A stretch of 64,000 nt of DNA from Bacillus_AB infantis_B (GCF_008180445.1 NZ_VTER01000011.1:62001-126000); one strand, 5' to 3'. Positions 44,565-53,390 are shown, counted from the stretch's first letter. Translations and numbers: made by a program. The notes: generated by a model not told the origin, from the sequence alone.

Positions 44565-45491
44565 ATGACAGATACTGAAGTAAAACAAGGGGCCCTGTAC
44601 GCAGGGCTGTCTTATTTGATATGGGGCATCCTGCCGATCTACTGGAAGCTTCTCAATCATGTGAGTGCTGATGAAATCCTGGCCAGCCGGGTTTTCTGGT
44701 CTTTCATCTTTATGCTGGCTGTACTTGTCCTGACCAGGAAATGGCCGGATTTTATTCTGACATTGAGAGGGATACGGAATAACAAGAAGCAGATGCTCGC
44801 TCTGACAATTGCCTCTCTGCTCGTAAGCTGCAACTGGTTCATATATATTTGGGCAGTCAATTCCGGCCAGATGATTGAAGCGAGCCTTGGCTATTATATC
44901 AACCCGCTGGTCAGTGTCCTTCTGGGTATAGTCGTTTTAAAAGAAAAGCTTTCCTCTGTGCAGACAGTTTCTTTCCTGCTGGCGGCGGCGGGTGTGCTTA
45001 TCATGACCCTCTCTTATGGCAGATTTCCATGGATTGCGGTTGCGCTTGCTTTATCTTTTGGCCTTTACGGTTTGGCAAAGAAACTGATCAAGGTGGAATC
45101 TGCCATTGGACTGACGCTCGAAACGATGGTAGTCATGCCATTGGCACTTGGATATCTGATCTATTTATTTGCAGACGGAAAGCAGTCCTTCCTGGCCATT
45201 TCAACAGGAACGGATCTGCTGCTGATCGGTGCAGGGGCAGCCACTGCTATCCCGCTTCTGTATTTTGCCAAAGGGGCACAGAAAATCCCGCTTTCCATGC
45301 TCGGTTATCTGCAGTATATCGCCCCGACATTAACACTGCTGCTAGGCATTTTTGTATATGGTGAAGAATTCACAAAGACCCACATGGTCGCATTCTTGTT
45401 CATTTGGCTTGCTTTGACCGTCTACTCGCTGTCCAGGACGAAGTTATTTGCCAATATGAAATGGAAGCATGGGAAAGGGCTGGGGATGTAA
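44565..45491 (+). CDS. rarD: RarD-type EamA transporter
   Basis: Drug/metabolite-transporter superfamily protein with about ten membrane helices in two EamA halves, 308 residues. YLIWGILPIYWKLL at 17-30, FIYIWAVNSGQMIEASLGYYINPL near 92 and the second-half mirror SMLGYLQYIAPTLTLLLG near 245 are typical of RarD. Transported substrate unknown. Monocistronic, ends in a strong terminator and then the 53-bp array. Confidence 0.9.
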   Translation: MTDTEVKQGALYAGLSYLIWGILPIYWKLLNHVSADEILASRVFWSFIFMLAVLVLTRKWPDFILTLRGIRNNKKQMLALTIASLLVSCNWFIYIWAVNSGQMIEASLGYYINPLVSVLLGIVVLKEKLSSVQTVSFLLAAAGVLIMTLSYGRFPWIAVALALSFGLYGLAKKLIKVESAIGLTLETMVVMPLALGYLIYLFADGKQSFLAISTGTDLLLIGAGAATAIPLLYFAKGAQKIPLSMLGYLQYIAPTLTLLLGIFVYGEEFTKTHMVAFLFIWLALTVYSLSRTKLFANMKWKHGKGLGM

Positions 45492-45521
45492 AAAGGAAGA
45501 GGCAAAGGCCTCTTCCTTTTT
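45492..45521 (+). terminator. terminator of rarD
   Basis: GGAAGAGGC (45495-45503) with GCCTCTTCC (45508-45516), flanking A4 and T5. Confidence 0.9.
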
Positions 45522-45650
45522 CTAATTGTATGTCCCTTGGCCAGAGCAGCAGGTTAGGTGCGTGCAGGGCGGGCAGCCAAAGGGCTTTTATGCTTAGGAG
45601 ACGGTGAACCCGGACCGGGATTTTGAGGTGCGTGGGGGCGGGAGAATAAG

Positions 45651-46056
45651 TGAATTCATGTATCGCAGCAGGCTCCTGGGATACATGTGTGTGGAGAAAA
45701 AAGGGAAGTCATCTACTCATACAGGCTCCTGGGATACATGAGTGTGGAGAAAAAAGAGAAGTCATGTATCCCAACAGGCTCCTGGGATACATGAGTGCAG
45801 AGAAAAAAGGGAAGTCATGTACTCAAACAGGCTCCTGGGATACATGGGTGTGGAGAAAAAAGAGAAGTCATGTATTCCAACAGGCTCCTGGGATACATGA
45901 GTGCAGAGAAAAAAGGGAAGTCATGTACTCAAACAGGCTCCTGGGATACATGGGTGTGGAGAAAAAAGGGAAGTCATGTATTCCAACAGACCCCTAAGAT
46001 ACATGGGTATGGAGAAAAAAAGGAAGTCATGTATCCCATCTGTATCGGGATACATG
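45651..46056. repeat. 53-bp tandem array of eight hairpins
   Basis: The hairpin CATGTATCCC / GGGATACATG with an AACAGGCTCCT loop recurs at 45657, 45710, 45763, 45816, 45869, 45922, 45975 and 46028, exactly 53 bp apart. Units are 31-nt hairpins joined by 22-nt purine-rich spacers (GTGTGGAGAAAAAAGGGAAGT type). Right-arm variants alternate, so units 4-5 and 6-7 form a 106-bp higher-order repeat. It fills the space between converging rarD and nadF; 45522-45650 before it holds nothing recognisable. Confidence 0.92.
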
Positions 46057-46101
46057 ACTCCGCTGCGGGTTTTTAACAATGTTCAGACAATCCCGCTTTT
46101 A

Positions 46102-46899
46102 TTATAGAAAACTCCTCTTCACCTTTTCCCAGAAGGAGTTGTCCTTAAGCTTGACAGTCTTGATTTGTTTGCCGCTCAGTTTGGCTTCGATTTTTTCGAC
46201 ATGCTGGATGCTTAGTGCTTCGTTGTCCATTCCCATTGTCGGGTGGTCATTGCCGTCCTGGATGACTCTGAGGGTCAGGCTGCGGCCGCTGCTCAGGATG
46301 AATGAAGAACCAAGTGTCCTGTAGCGGTTATTGTTCAGGGATGCCAGTTCGCTGACCTGCAGGCAAGGGAGCATAGGGTCAACAATGGCGCCATTGACCG
46401 ATTTATTATAGGCTGTACTGCCTGTCGGGGTTGCAACAATCATGCCGTCGCCCCTGAAGGTTTCGAAATGGAGATTATCGATAAATACATCCATAACAAA
46501 TGTTTTGATGATCGCAGACCTTATGCTGAATTCATTCAGGCAATAGAAGGAGGATTCATCATCCACCTTAATCTCCATCGTCGGGTATCTCCTGACTTCA
46601 ATCTGTTCATTGGCCATTGCTTCAATCATCTTGGATGTGTCATCAATATGGAAATCGCAGTACATGCTCAATGTGCCGGTCGTAGAGATGCCCGCGTACA
46701 GGCAGTCCTCGCGGAAGCCGGTCTTGCGGACGGCCTGAAGGAAGGTCCCGTCGCCGCCAATGCTCACAATGATATTAGCCTGCTTAAAGTCATTGACAAT
46801 GGTAAATCCGTATTTTTCGGCAAGCTCATAAAGATGGCCTGCTTTTTCCATCATTTCAGTATCTTTCTTATGGTAAAAATATAAGTTTCGGCGCGTCAC
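46102..46899 (-). CDS. nadF: NAD kinase
   Basis: ATP-dependent phosphorylation of NAD to NADP. About 265 residues; the GGDG motif is in ANIIVSIGGDGTFLQAV near 40 and the second motif TPTGSTAYNKSVNGAIVDP near 155. Second of the two Bacillus NAD kinases (YtdI type). Start GTG 46899, with GGAGG 7 nt upstream; the ATG 6 nt earlier lies too near that site. Converges on rarD. Confidence 0.95.
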   Translation of the reverse strand: MTRRNLYFYHKKDTEMMEKAGHLYELAEKYGFTIVNDFKQANIIVSIGGDGTFLQAVRKTGFREDCLYAGISTTGTLSMYCDFHIDDTSKMIEAMANEQIEVRRYPTMEIKVDDESSFYCLNEFSIRSAIIKTFVMDVFIDNLHFETFRGDGMIVATPTGSTAYNKSVNGAIVDPMLPCLQVSELASLNNNRYRTLGSSFILSSGRSLTLRVIQDGNDHPTMGMDNEALSIQHVEKIEAKLSGKQIKTVKLKDNSFWEKVKRSFL

Positions 46900-47049
46900 T
46901 TTCATTCCTCCTATTCAAAATGATAATATTTGCGTATGATTGGTATTTTGCGGCAATAACGTTTATTGTCATCAGTGTACATGTTTTTGAAACATTTTAA
47001 AAGTTATTGCGTATTAACACTTGGAAAAGGAAAAAAAGGAGGAGAAGAT

Positions 47050-48057
47050 ATGAATGGGAAAAGATGGGCGGCTCTTGGAATAGCCGCTGCACTGCTGTTT
47101 TTCTCCATTATTACTAGTGTGCTGTCGACATTCGCATTTAGAAATGCCGAAAGCACTTTTGCGGATATGTTTCCAGTTGATGAAGCATTTGCCGAAGAAA
47201 TCATTGAACCGGGCAGCAGTTCAAAGAAAATTGCCGTCCTGAATGTAGATGGGACCATCCAGGATGCAGGAGATGCCAGCTCACTGTTTGCCAGTCCCGG
47301 CTATAACCACAAATCTTTCATGAAAAAGCTGGACCATGTTAAAGAGGATGATAGTGTGAAAGCGGTCATTCTTCGCGTGAATTCCCCGGGTGGCGGTGTA
47401 GTGGAAAGCTCGGAGATCCATGATAAGATCGTGGAAATCCAGAAGGAAGCGAAAAAGCCTGTGTACATATCTATGGGATCCATGGCTGCTTCCGGCGGCT
47501 ATTATATTTCGGCACCTGCTGAAAAAATCTATGCCAGCCCTGAAACCCTGACAGGCTCCCTGGGTGTCATCATGCAGGGATATAATTATGCAGGGCTTGC
47601 CGAAAAGTATGGCGTAGAATTTGTCACGATCAAGAGCGGGCCTTATAAAGACATTATGAGCCCTTCAAGGGAGATGACGGAAGAAGAACGGGAGATCCTC
47701 CAGTCTATGATCGACAATTCTTATGAAGGCTTTGTTAAAGTCATTTCTGAAGGAAGGGGCATCCCGGCAGATCAGGTGCGGAAAATCGCCGACGGACGGA
47801 TCTATGACGGCCGCCAGGCAAAAGAGCTCAATCTGATTGATGGTTTCGGCTTCTTTGAAGATGTTGTAGATGAACTGGAGAAAGACCATAAGCTTAAGGG
47901 TGCACAGGTTGTCAGCTATTCGGAAAATATGGGCTTTGGCTCCTTGTTCAGCATGGGTGCGCGGAAGGTGATGGGCGATGATATTGAAATGGCCGGCATG
48001 ATGAAGCTGTTGTCACAGCCGAATGCCCCGCGGCTGATGTACATGTATTCAGAATGA
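47050..48057 (+). CDS. sppA: signal peptide peptidase SppA
   Basis: Membrane serine protease degrading cleaved signal peptides. About 335 residues: membrane helix at 6-28 (AALGIAAALLFFSIITSVLS), single protease domain of the short Bacillus type, with the nucleophile Ser in MAASGGYYIS near 150 and the general-base Lys in KSGPYKDIMSPSR near 202. AAAGGAGGAG precedes ATG 47050. Followed 13 nt later by yteJ, so probably one operon as in B. subtilis. Confidence 0.95.
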   Translation: MNGKRWAALGIAAALLFFSIITSVLSTFAFRNAESTFADMFPVDEAFAEEIIEPGSSSKKIAVLNVDGTIQDAGDASSLFASPGYNHKSFMKKLDHVKEDDSVKAVILRVNSPGGGVVESSEIHDKIVEIQKEAKKPVYISMGSMAASGGYYISAPAEKIYASPETLTGSLGVIMQGYNYAGLAEKYGVEFVTIKSGPYKDIMSPSREMTEEEREILQSMIDNSYEGFVKVISEGRGIPADQVRKIADGRIYDGRQAKELNLIDGFGFFEDVVDELEKDHKLKGAQVVSYSENMGFGSLFSMGARKVMGDDIEMAGMMKLLSQPNAPRLMYMYSE

Positions 48058-48070
48058 GGAGGGATGGCAA

Positions 48071-48574
48071 ATGACCACATTAGACAGCCATTTGGAAAAG
48101 GATTTGCCTGCTGACAATCATTCACCAGCCAGCCCGTCATATGAAGATCATGCGGCATCTGTCCGTTTTGCCGGTTTCTGGATGAGGTTCTGGGCCTATC
48201 TGGCCGATCTCATTGTTATAGGCAGCATTAACCGCATCATCGTGCATCCGATTTTTCGGGCGGCGGATCTTCCCCTTGCCGATTCCGGGATTTTCACTCC
48301 CGCAAATATCGTCACAAGCATCATTTTTTATGCCTATTTTGTCCTGATGACAAAGTATTTCAGGCAGACGCTTGGGAAAATGATATTTGGGCTGAAAGTA
48401 GTCAGTCTTAAAGATGAAGAAATGTCCTGGACCACCATATTGTTCAGGGAGTGGATCGGGCGCTTCATTTCAGCCACTATTTATATTGGCTATATCATTG
48501 TCGCTTTTCTCCCGAAAAAACAGGGGCTTCATGACCTGTTTGCCGATACAAGTGTCATTCACGAAAGAAAATAA
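48071..48574 (+). CDS. yteJ: RDD family membrane protein YteJ
   Basis: 167 residues with three predicted helices and the RDD signature RFAGFWMRFWAYLADLIVIG at about 32-51. Molecular role unknown; in B. subtilis it is cotranscribed with sppA and linked to lantibiotic resistance. GAGGAGGG is 7 nt upstream. Confidence 0.9.
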   Translation: MTTLDSHLEKDLPADNHSPASPSYEDHAASVRFAGFWMRFWAYLADLIVIGSINRIIVHPIFRAADLPLADSGIFTPANIVTSIIFYAYFVLMTKYFRQTLGKMIFGLKVVSLKDEEMSWTTILFREWIGRFISATIYIGYIIVAFLPKKQGLHDLFADTSVIHERK

Positions 48575-48593
48575 GGAATAATTGAAAGAATCG

Positions 48594-48628
48594 CCTGCCG
48601 GCCTGCTGCCGGCAGGTTTATTTTTTTT
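48594..48628 (+). terminator. terminator of sppA-yteJ
   Basis: CCTGCCGGC (48594-48602) with GCCGGCAGG (48608-48616), then TTTATTTTTTTT. Confidence 0.92.
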
Positions 48629-48720
48629 CCCAAAAGGAAAGCCTAGATTTAGCGTCTGGATATCTTTAGCAGGAGACTAATGCGAAAAAATACACCAGCC
48701 TGTTAATAGGGGGTGATCGG

Positions 48721-49422
48721 ATGTGGTGGCTGATCCTTGGGGCAGCAGCGGCAGTCATTCTGCTTTTGCTCATTATTCTTCTTTTCTCAAAGCTAACAGT
48801 TTATTTTAACTTTTATCATGGCCAGGATAATGACCATATATCTTTAAAGTTCCGGGCCTGGTTCGGCCTTATCCGCTATAACATACAGGTTCCGCTGATA
48901 AAAATCGATGATGACTCCCCTTCCATTGTGGTTGAAGAGAAAGTGGAAGCCGGCCGGAAGGAGGAGAAGAAGCAGGAAGACCGGAAAAAATTCACGCCGG
49001 AGGACTTCCTGAACAGTATCATGGATGCCGAGGAGCTGATACGCCATGTATTTGGCCTCCACACGATCATCCGGCGATTTCTGAAAAAGGTGGCAATCAG
49101 GGATATCGAATGGCATACCATGGCCGGAATCGGTGATGCGGCGCACACTGCTGTCCTTGCAGGGATAATCTGGTCTGCAAAAGGAAGCCTGGTCGGCATT
49201 CTCAGCCGCTATATGAGGATGAGGGACATGCCCGTTTTGTCGGTGACCCCCCATTTTCAGGCTGCTGTTTCCCAAACCCGTTTTTCATGTATGTTTCAAT
49301 TCCGCATCGGGCAAGCTATGTTGGCAGGAATTAAACTGATTAAATATTGGAAAGGCGGAATGCCGGACTTTAGGACAAAGCCGTTATCCGTGCTATCTGA
49401 TAATAAAACAAAATCCGTTTAG
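48721..49422 (+). CDS. ytfI: DUF2953 protein YtfI
   Basis: Unknown function. 233 residues: N-terminal membrane helix (3-25, WLILGAAAAVILLLLIILLF), a charged linker rich in Lys/Glu, and the conserved core GIGDAAHTAVLAGIIWSAKG near 140-160. AGGGGGTGAT precedes ATG. Directly followed by ytfJ with no gap to its ribosome site, so the pair is an operon. Confidence 0.88.
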   Translation: MWWLILGAAAAVILLLLIILLFSKLTVYFNFYHGQDNDHISLKFRAWFGLIRYNIQVPLIKIDDDSPSIVVEEKVEAGRKEEKKQEDRKKFTPEDFLNSIMDAEELIRHVFGLHTIIRRFLKKVAIRDIEWHTMAGIGDAAHTAVLAGIIWSAKGSLVGILSRYMRMRDMPVLSVTPHFQAAVSQTRFSCMFQFRIGQAMLAGIKLIKYWKGGMPDFRTKPLSVLSDNKTKSV

Positions 49423-49440
49423 ATGAGGAGGAAGTTTATT

Positions 49441-49929
49441 ATGTCTGATCATCCGATACAAGGCTTGATGACGACCGCAATGGAAAATTTGAAAGAAATG
49501 ATTGATGTGAATACAATCATCGGGGACCCGGTTGAAACTCCTGATGGAAGTGTGATCCTTACCGTATCAAAGGTCGGTTTCGGCTTTGCAGCAGGCGGCA
49601 GTGAGTTTATGCTTGAAGGTTCAGGCCGCGAGGGAGAAGGCAAACCGAAGCATCCGTTTGGCGGAGGAAGCGGCGGCGGAGTTTCCATTACACCGATTGC
49701 TTTTTTAATCGTAAGTTCCCACGGAGTTAAAATGGTCCATCTGGATGAGAGCACACATCTATATGAAAAAATCCTTGATTTGGCCCCTCAGGCTGTTGAT
49801 AAGATCCAGCAGATGATGTCAAAGAATAACGGGTCCGGGAACAGCGGCCAGGATGGAAAGAACGAAGGCCAAAGCAGCCAGAACCGCTCGAACGAATACA
49901 ATGGACCAAAGCATGACCTGGACTTCTAG
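49441..49929 (+). CDS. ytfJ: sporulation protein YtfJ (GerW family)
   Basis: GerW-family protein found in spores, role unclear. About 162 residues: conserved IQGLMTTAMENLKEMIDV, SKVGFGFAAGGSEF near 44, a glycine-rich GGGSGGGVSITPIAFLI near 74-91, and a low-complexity Asn/Gly/Ser/Gln tail. ATG at 49441 is used because AGGAGG at 49425-49430 is upstream of it; ATG 49423 contains the site. Confidence 0.92.
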   Translation: MSDHPIQGLMTTAMENLKEMIDVNTIIGDPVETPDGSVILTVSKVGFGFAAGGSEFMLEGSGREGEGKPKHPFGGGSGGGVSITPIAFLIVSSHGVKMVHLDESTHLYEKILDLAPQAVDKIQQMMSKNNGSGNSGQDGKNEGQSSQNRSNEYNGPKHDLDF

Positions 49930-49941
49930 AATGGATGTTTG

Positions 49942-49977
49942 AAAAGGCTGGTCTTCTTCCCCGGAGACAGCCTTTTC
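49942..49977 (+). terminator. terminator of ytfIJ
   Basis: AAAAGGCTG (49942-49950) with CAGCCTTTT (49968-49976), large loop. Confidence 0.7.
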
Positions 49978-50002
49978 TATTGCTGGAATAAATGGCTTTT
50001 CA

Positions 50003-50031
50003 TTGCAAAAAGATTTTCCAGGAAGTATGAT
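50003..50031 (+). promoter_or_regulatory. SigA promoter of tpx
   Basis: TTGCAA (50003-50008), 17 nt, TATGAT (50026-50031), 40 nt before the tpx ATG. Confidence 0.72.
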
Positions 50032-50071
50032 TGCACTGTACATATATGAAAAAATAAGGAGGAAGAAACCA

Positions 50072-50572
50072 ATGGCATCAATTACTTTTAAAGGAAATCC
50101 GGTTACTTTGCTGGGGAATGAAGTGAAAGCAGGAGACCAGGCTCCGGAATTCAAAGTGCTTGCCAATGACTTAACTGAGGTGACGCTTGCGGATTCCAAG
50201 GGCCAGGTAAGACTGATCAGTGTTGTTCCCTCTATTGACACAGGCGTTTGCGACGCTCAGACGCGCCGATTCAATGAAGAAGCATCAAAGCTTGATAATG
50301 TAAAAGTTCTTACAGTCAGCGTAGATCTTCCTTTTGCACAGAAGCGCTGGTGCGCAGCTGCCGGCATTGAAAATGTGCAGACAGTTTCAGACCACCGCGA
50401 CCTTTCTTTCGGTGAAGCTTACGGAGTAGCAATCAAGGAGCTCCGCCTTCTTGCACGGGCAGTATTTGTTGTTGATTCCAATGACAAAGTGGTTTATGCC
50501 CAATATGTGAGCGAAGCAACTGACCATCCTGACTACGAAGCTGCAGTGGAAGCTGCAAGGCAAGCTGAATAA
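50072..50572 (+). CDS. tpx: thiol peroxidase Tpx
   Basis: Atypical two-cysteine peroxiredoxin reducing peroxides with thioredoxin. About 166 residues; peroxidatic Cys in PSIDTGVCDAQT near 60 and resolving Cys in AQKRWCAAAG near 94, spacing typical of Tpx. AAGGAGG precedes ATG 50072; the longer frame from 50003 begins inside the promoter. Confidence 0.97.
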   Translation: MASITFKGNPVTLLGNEVKAGDQAPEFKVLANDLTEVTLADSKGQVRLISVVPSIDTGVCDAQTRRFNEEASKLDNVKVLTVSVDLPFAQKRWCAAAGIENVQTVSDHRDLSFGEAYGVAIKELRLLARAVFVVDSNDKVVYAQYVSEATDHPDYEAAVEAARQAE

Positions 50573-50583
50573 ACTTCGAAGAA

Positions 50584-50604
50584 CCCCGGGCAATCGGGGT
50601 TTTT
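50584..50604 (+). terminator. short terminator of tpx
   Basis: ACCCCG/CGGGGT stem with a 6-nt loop and T5. Confidence 0.65.
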
Positions 50605-50663
50605 GTATGCCTTAAGATTGCCCAGGCTGTATTCCCCAATCTCCTGAATGGCAGGCGGCGGGC

Positions 50664-50692
50664 TTGTGATCCTGCCGGAACCCCGTTACAAT
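50664..50692 (+). promoter_or_regulatory. SigA promoter of ytxK
   Basis: TTGTGA (50664-50669), 17 nt, TACAAT (50687-50692). Confidence 0.65.
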
Positions 50693-50726
50693 AAGACAAT
50701 AATATTTTAGCAGGAGGAATGAATTA

Positions 50727-51713
50727 GTGAGTATCACTCCCGTAGAAGAACTGTTCTCAGTCTTTAATGAAACAGCTGTGATCTTGCAGGAAGAACTGCA
50801 ATGTACATATTTAGAGGCGCTTGCAGAAACAGGCGATAATATTTTTCAAGAGTCCATTCTCCAGGACGGACTCAGTGAGCTTAATGTAAAAAGGCTGAAA
50901 AAAAGCTATGAGTCGCTGAATCTTGACCTATATACAAGCGAGAATATCAGAAAGTCATTTCAGCTGGCCATTTTAAAGGGCATGAAGGAAAATGTGCAGC
51001 CAAACCATCAGATGACCCCGGATGCTGTCGGAATGCTGACGGGTTATCTGGTGAATAAATTTGTCGGAGCGAAATCTTTCCGCCTTCTGGATCTGGCGGT
51101 CGGGACAGGGAATCTCCTTACGACTGTCATCAATCAGCAGGAAGGAAAAAGCATTGAAGCAGTCGGGGCAGATGTGGATGACCTCCTCATCAAGCTTGCC
51201 TACATCAATGCCAACCTCCAGAAGCACCCCATCCAATTCTATAACCAGGACAGCCTTGAGCCGCTGTTCATTGAAAGCGTGGATGCAGTCATCAGCGACC
51301 TTCCGGTGGGGTATTATCCCAACGACATAAGGGCGCAGGACTTTGAGCTGAAGGCAGATGAGGGCCATTCTTATGCCCATCACCTTTTCCTGGAACAGAG
51401 CATGCGCCATGTAAAGGAAGGCGGCTATCTGTTCCTGATTGTGCCAAATGGCCTGTTTGAAAGCGAACAGGCGGACAAGCTGAAGGCGTATATAAGCAAG
51501 ACAAGCATCATCCAGGGCCTGCTCCAGCTCCCGGAAACATTGTTTAAAAATAAAAATGCTGCAAAAAGCGTCTTTATCCTCCAGAAAAAGGGTGAAGGGG
51601 TCACAGCTCCAAAGCAAGCCCTGCTTGTGAACATGCCGAGCCTTTCGAAAACTGAACAGGTCGAGAGGATACTTAAGCAGGTGGATGCCTGGTTCAGGGA
51701 AAACAAGATATAG
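50727..51713 (+). CDS. ytxK: YtxK, SAM-dependent N6-methyltransferase-like protein
   Basis: 328 residues resembling type I restriction-modification adenine methyltransferases. SAM-binding motif LLDLAVGTGNLL near 118 is intact. Where DNA methylases have (N/D)PPY, this protein has ISDLPVGYYP near 189, so the catalytic loop is altered; the target may not be DNA adenine. A helical N-terminal domain (1-90) precedes the Rossmann fold. Start GTG, AGGAGG 9 nt upstream. Precedes ackA as in B. subtilis, but a terminator separates them here. Confidence 0.88.
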   Translation: MSITPVEELFSVFNETAVILQEELQCTYLEALAETGDNIFQESILQDGLSELNVKRLKKSYESLNLDLYTSENIRKSFQLAILKGMKENVQPNHQMTPDAVGMLTGYLVNKFVGAKSFRLLDLAVGTGNLLTTVINQQEGKSIEAVGADVDDLLIKLAYINANLQKHPIQFYNQDSLEPLFIESVDAVISDLPVGYYPNDIRAQDFELKADEGHSYAHHLFLEQSMRHVKEGGYLFLIVPNGLFESEQADKLKAYISKTSIIQGLLQLPETLFKNKNAAKSVFILQKKGEGVTAPKQALLVNMPSLSKTEQVERILKQVDAWFRENKI

Positions 51714-51717
51714 AGTG

Positions 51718-51757
51718 ACAAAAGCATGATTCCGAAGTGGATCATGCTTTTTCTTTT
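51718..51757 (+). terminator. terminator of ytxK
   Basis: AAAAGCATGAT (51720-51730) with ATCATGCTTTTT (51741-51752), followed by more T. Confidence 0.88.
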
Positions 51758-51951
51758 TGCATAAGAAGGAAAGAATGAATGGAGCAGCCGAACCTGCCGG
51801 CAGAAGTCTTAAGGAAGAAGGTAGCGCAAGGGAACCCGCATTTTCGTCTCCAGTCTTTTTATGGAAGTTCTGTTTTAGCAGAAGAGCCGCAAGGGTAATG
51901 GAAAATAAGAAGCGGAAATCACCGAAATATCGGAATACATTTAATTTTTAC

Positions 51952-51965
51952 TGTAAACGATACCA
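51952..51965. promoter_or_regulatory. cre site upstream of ackA
   Basis: TGTAAACGATACCA matches the cre consensus at 13 of 14 positions. Centre 51958.5, upstream of the -35, the arrangement for CcpA activation of ackA described in B. subtilis. Confidence 0.75.
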
Positions 51966-51979
51966 ATTATGAATGTTCC

Positions 51980-52008
51980 TTGAAATCATGCAAGCACAGT
52001 GATTAAAT
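51980..52008 (+). promoter_or_regulatory. candidate CcpA-activated promoter of ackA
   Basis: TTGAAA (51980-51985), 17 nt, TTAAAT (52003-52008, 4 of 6 matches). Predicted start near 52015 puts the cre centre at about -56. Confidence 0.5.
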
Positions 52009-52202
52009 GGGGAATTGAGAGATAAAATGATGCCAGTTGCACACAATAAATGTGTACCACATCAGGCATTAGATTAGCATCGGTGTTATATAAAGGCTGG
52101 CATCCTGGAGGGAAAAAAGATACATATTTCCCCATGGTCCCCATTGCACTGGTTAAACATACAGGACGTATGCGAGTCCGCATTTAAAAGGAGCGACATA
52201 TC

Positions 52203-53390
52203 GTGGCGAAAATTATTGCAATTAATGCTGGAAGTTCTTCATTGAAATTTCAATTATTTGAAATGCCAAGCGAAGAAGTAATCACAAAAGGTCTTATTGA
52301 ACGAATCGGTCTGAACGATGCAGTTTTCAGTATTTCTGTTAACGGCGAGAAGCAGACGGAAGTCACGGAAATTCCTGACCATGAGGTTGCAGTCAAGCTT
52401 CTGCTCAATAAGCTGACTGATCTGAAGATCATCGAATCACTGGATGAAATTGAAGGAATCGGCCACCGTGTAGTACATGGAGGAGAAGAGTTTGCAGATT
52501 CTGCGGTCATCACGGAAGACGTGCTGAGTAAAATTGATGCACTATCCGAGCTGGCTCCTCTTCACAACCCTGCAAACATTACAGGAATCAAGGCATTCCA
52601 GCAGGTGCTTCCAAATGTGCCGGCAGTAGCTGTTTTTGATACTGCATTCCATCAGACAATGCCGGAAAGCTCGTTCCTGTACAGCCTTCCTTATGAGTAT
52701 TATGAGAAGTTCGGCATCCGTAAATACGGCTTCCACGGAACTTCACATAAATATGTATCAGAGCGTGCAGCAGAGCTTCTTGGCCGTCCGCTTGAGCAGC
52801 TTCGCCTGCTTTCCTGCCACCTGGGTAACGGTGCAAGCATCGCGGCCATTGAAGGCGGAAAATCCATTGATACATCCATGGGCTTCACACCGCTTGCCGG
52901 TGTGACGATGGGTACCCGCTCTGGGAATATCGACCCTGCCTTGATTCCATTCATCATGGAGAAAACAGGCAAGTCTGCTGATGAAGTACTTAACGTACTG
53001 AATAAAGAGAGCGGAATGCTCGGAGTTTCAGGATTCTCAAGCGACCTTCGCGATATCGAGGTACAGGCAGCTGAAGGAAATGAAAGAGCAGAGCTTGCTC
53101 TTGAAGTATTCGCAAACCGGATCCATAAATATATCGGTTCTTATGCTTCCCGCATGTACGGAGTTGATGCCATCATCTTTACAGCCGGCATTGGCGAAAA
53201 CAGTGCAGAAATCCGTGAACGCGTCCTTCAGGGACTGGAATTCATGGGCGTATATTGGGACCCTGCATTGAACAAGGTCCGCGGTGAGGAAACGTTTGTC
53301 AACTATCCTCACTCACCGGTCAAGGTCATCGTCATCCCTACAAATGAAGAAGTCATGATCGCCAGGGATGTTGTAAGGCTGGCGAAATAA
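52203..53390 (+). CDS. ackA: acetate kinase
   Basis: Converts acetyl phosphate and ADP to acetate and ATP, the last step of overflow acetate production. 395 residues: INAGSSSLKFQLFE at 5-18, GHRVVHGGEEFADS near 87, GIRKYGFHGTSHKYV near 170, HLGNGASIAAI near 208 and FTAGIGENSAEIRE near 323. Start GTG with AAAGGAG 10 nt upstream. Probably activated by CcpA through the upstream cre. It opposes AcsA made from the 20-kb region. Confidence 0.97.
   Translation: MAKIIAINAGSSSLKFQLFEMPSEEVITKGLIERIGLNDAVFSISVNGEKQTEVTEIPDHEVAVKLLLNKLTDLKIIESLDEIEGIGHRVVHGGEEFADSAVITEDVLSKIDALSELAPLHNPANITGIKAFQQVLPNVPAVAVFDTAFHQTMPESSFLYSLPYEYYEKFGIRKYGFHGTSHKYVSERAAELLGRPLEQLRLLSCHLGNGASIAAIEGGKSIDTSMGFTPLAGVTMGTRSGNIDPALIPFIMEKTGKSADEVLNVLNKESGMLGVSGFSSDLRDIEVQAAEGNERAELALEVFANRIHKYIGSYASRMYGVDAIIFTAGIGENSAEIRERVLQGLEFMGVYWDPALNKVRGEETFVNYPHSPVKVIVIPTNEEVMIARDVVRLAK

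Larger units (their letters stand above)
51714..52202 (+). other. ytxK-ackA regulatory region
   Basis: 489 bp without a convincing gene. Contains the ytxK terminator (51718-51757), a cre (51952-51965), a promoter with the cre at an activating distance, an alternative extended -10 (TGTTATATA at 52084-52092) and a long leader. Confidence 0.65.

Noticed and set aside
45651..46056. Possible CRISPR array
   Set aside because: Repeats and spacers are both nearly constant, repeat units are self-complementary hairpins and no cas genes are nearby.
45650..46107. Three overlapping repetitive reading frames (68-115 codons) on the plus strand
   Set aside because: They arise only because the 53-bp repeat lacks stops in several frames; since 53 is not divisible by 3 the same DNA is read in all frames, and codon content and products are meaningless.
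51757..51972. 71-codon frame upstream of ackA
   Set aside because: Composition unlike a protein, weak start, and overlaps the cre and ackA control region.
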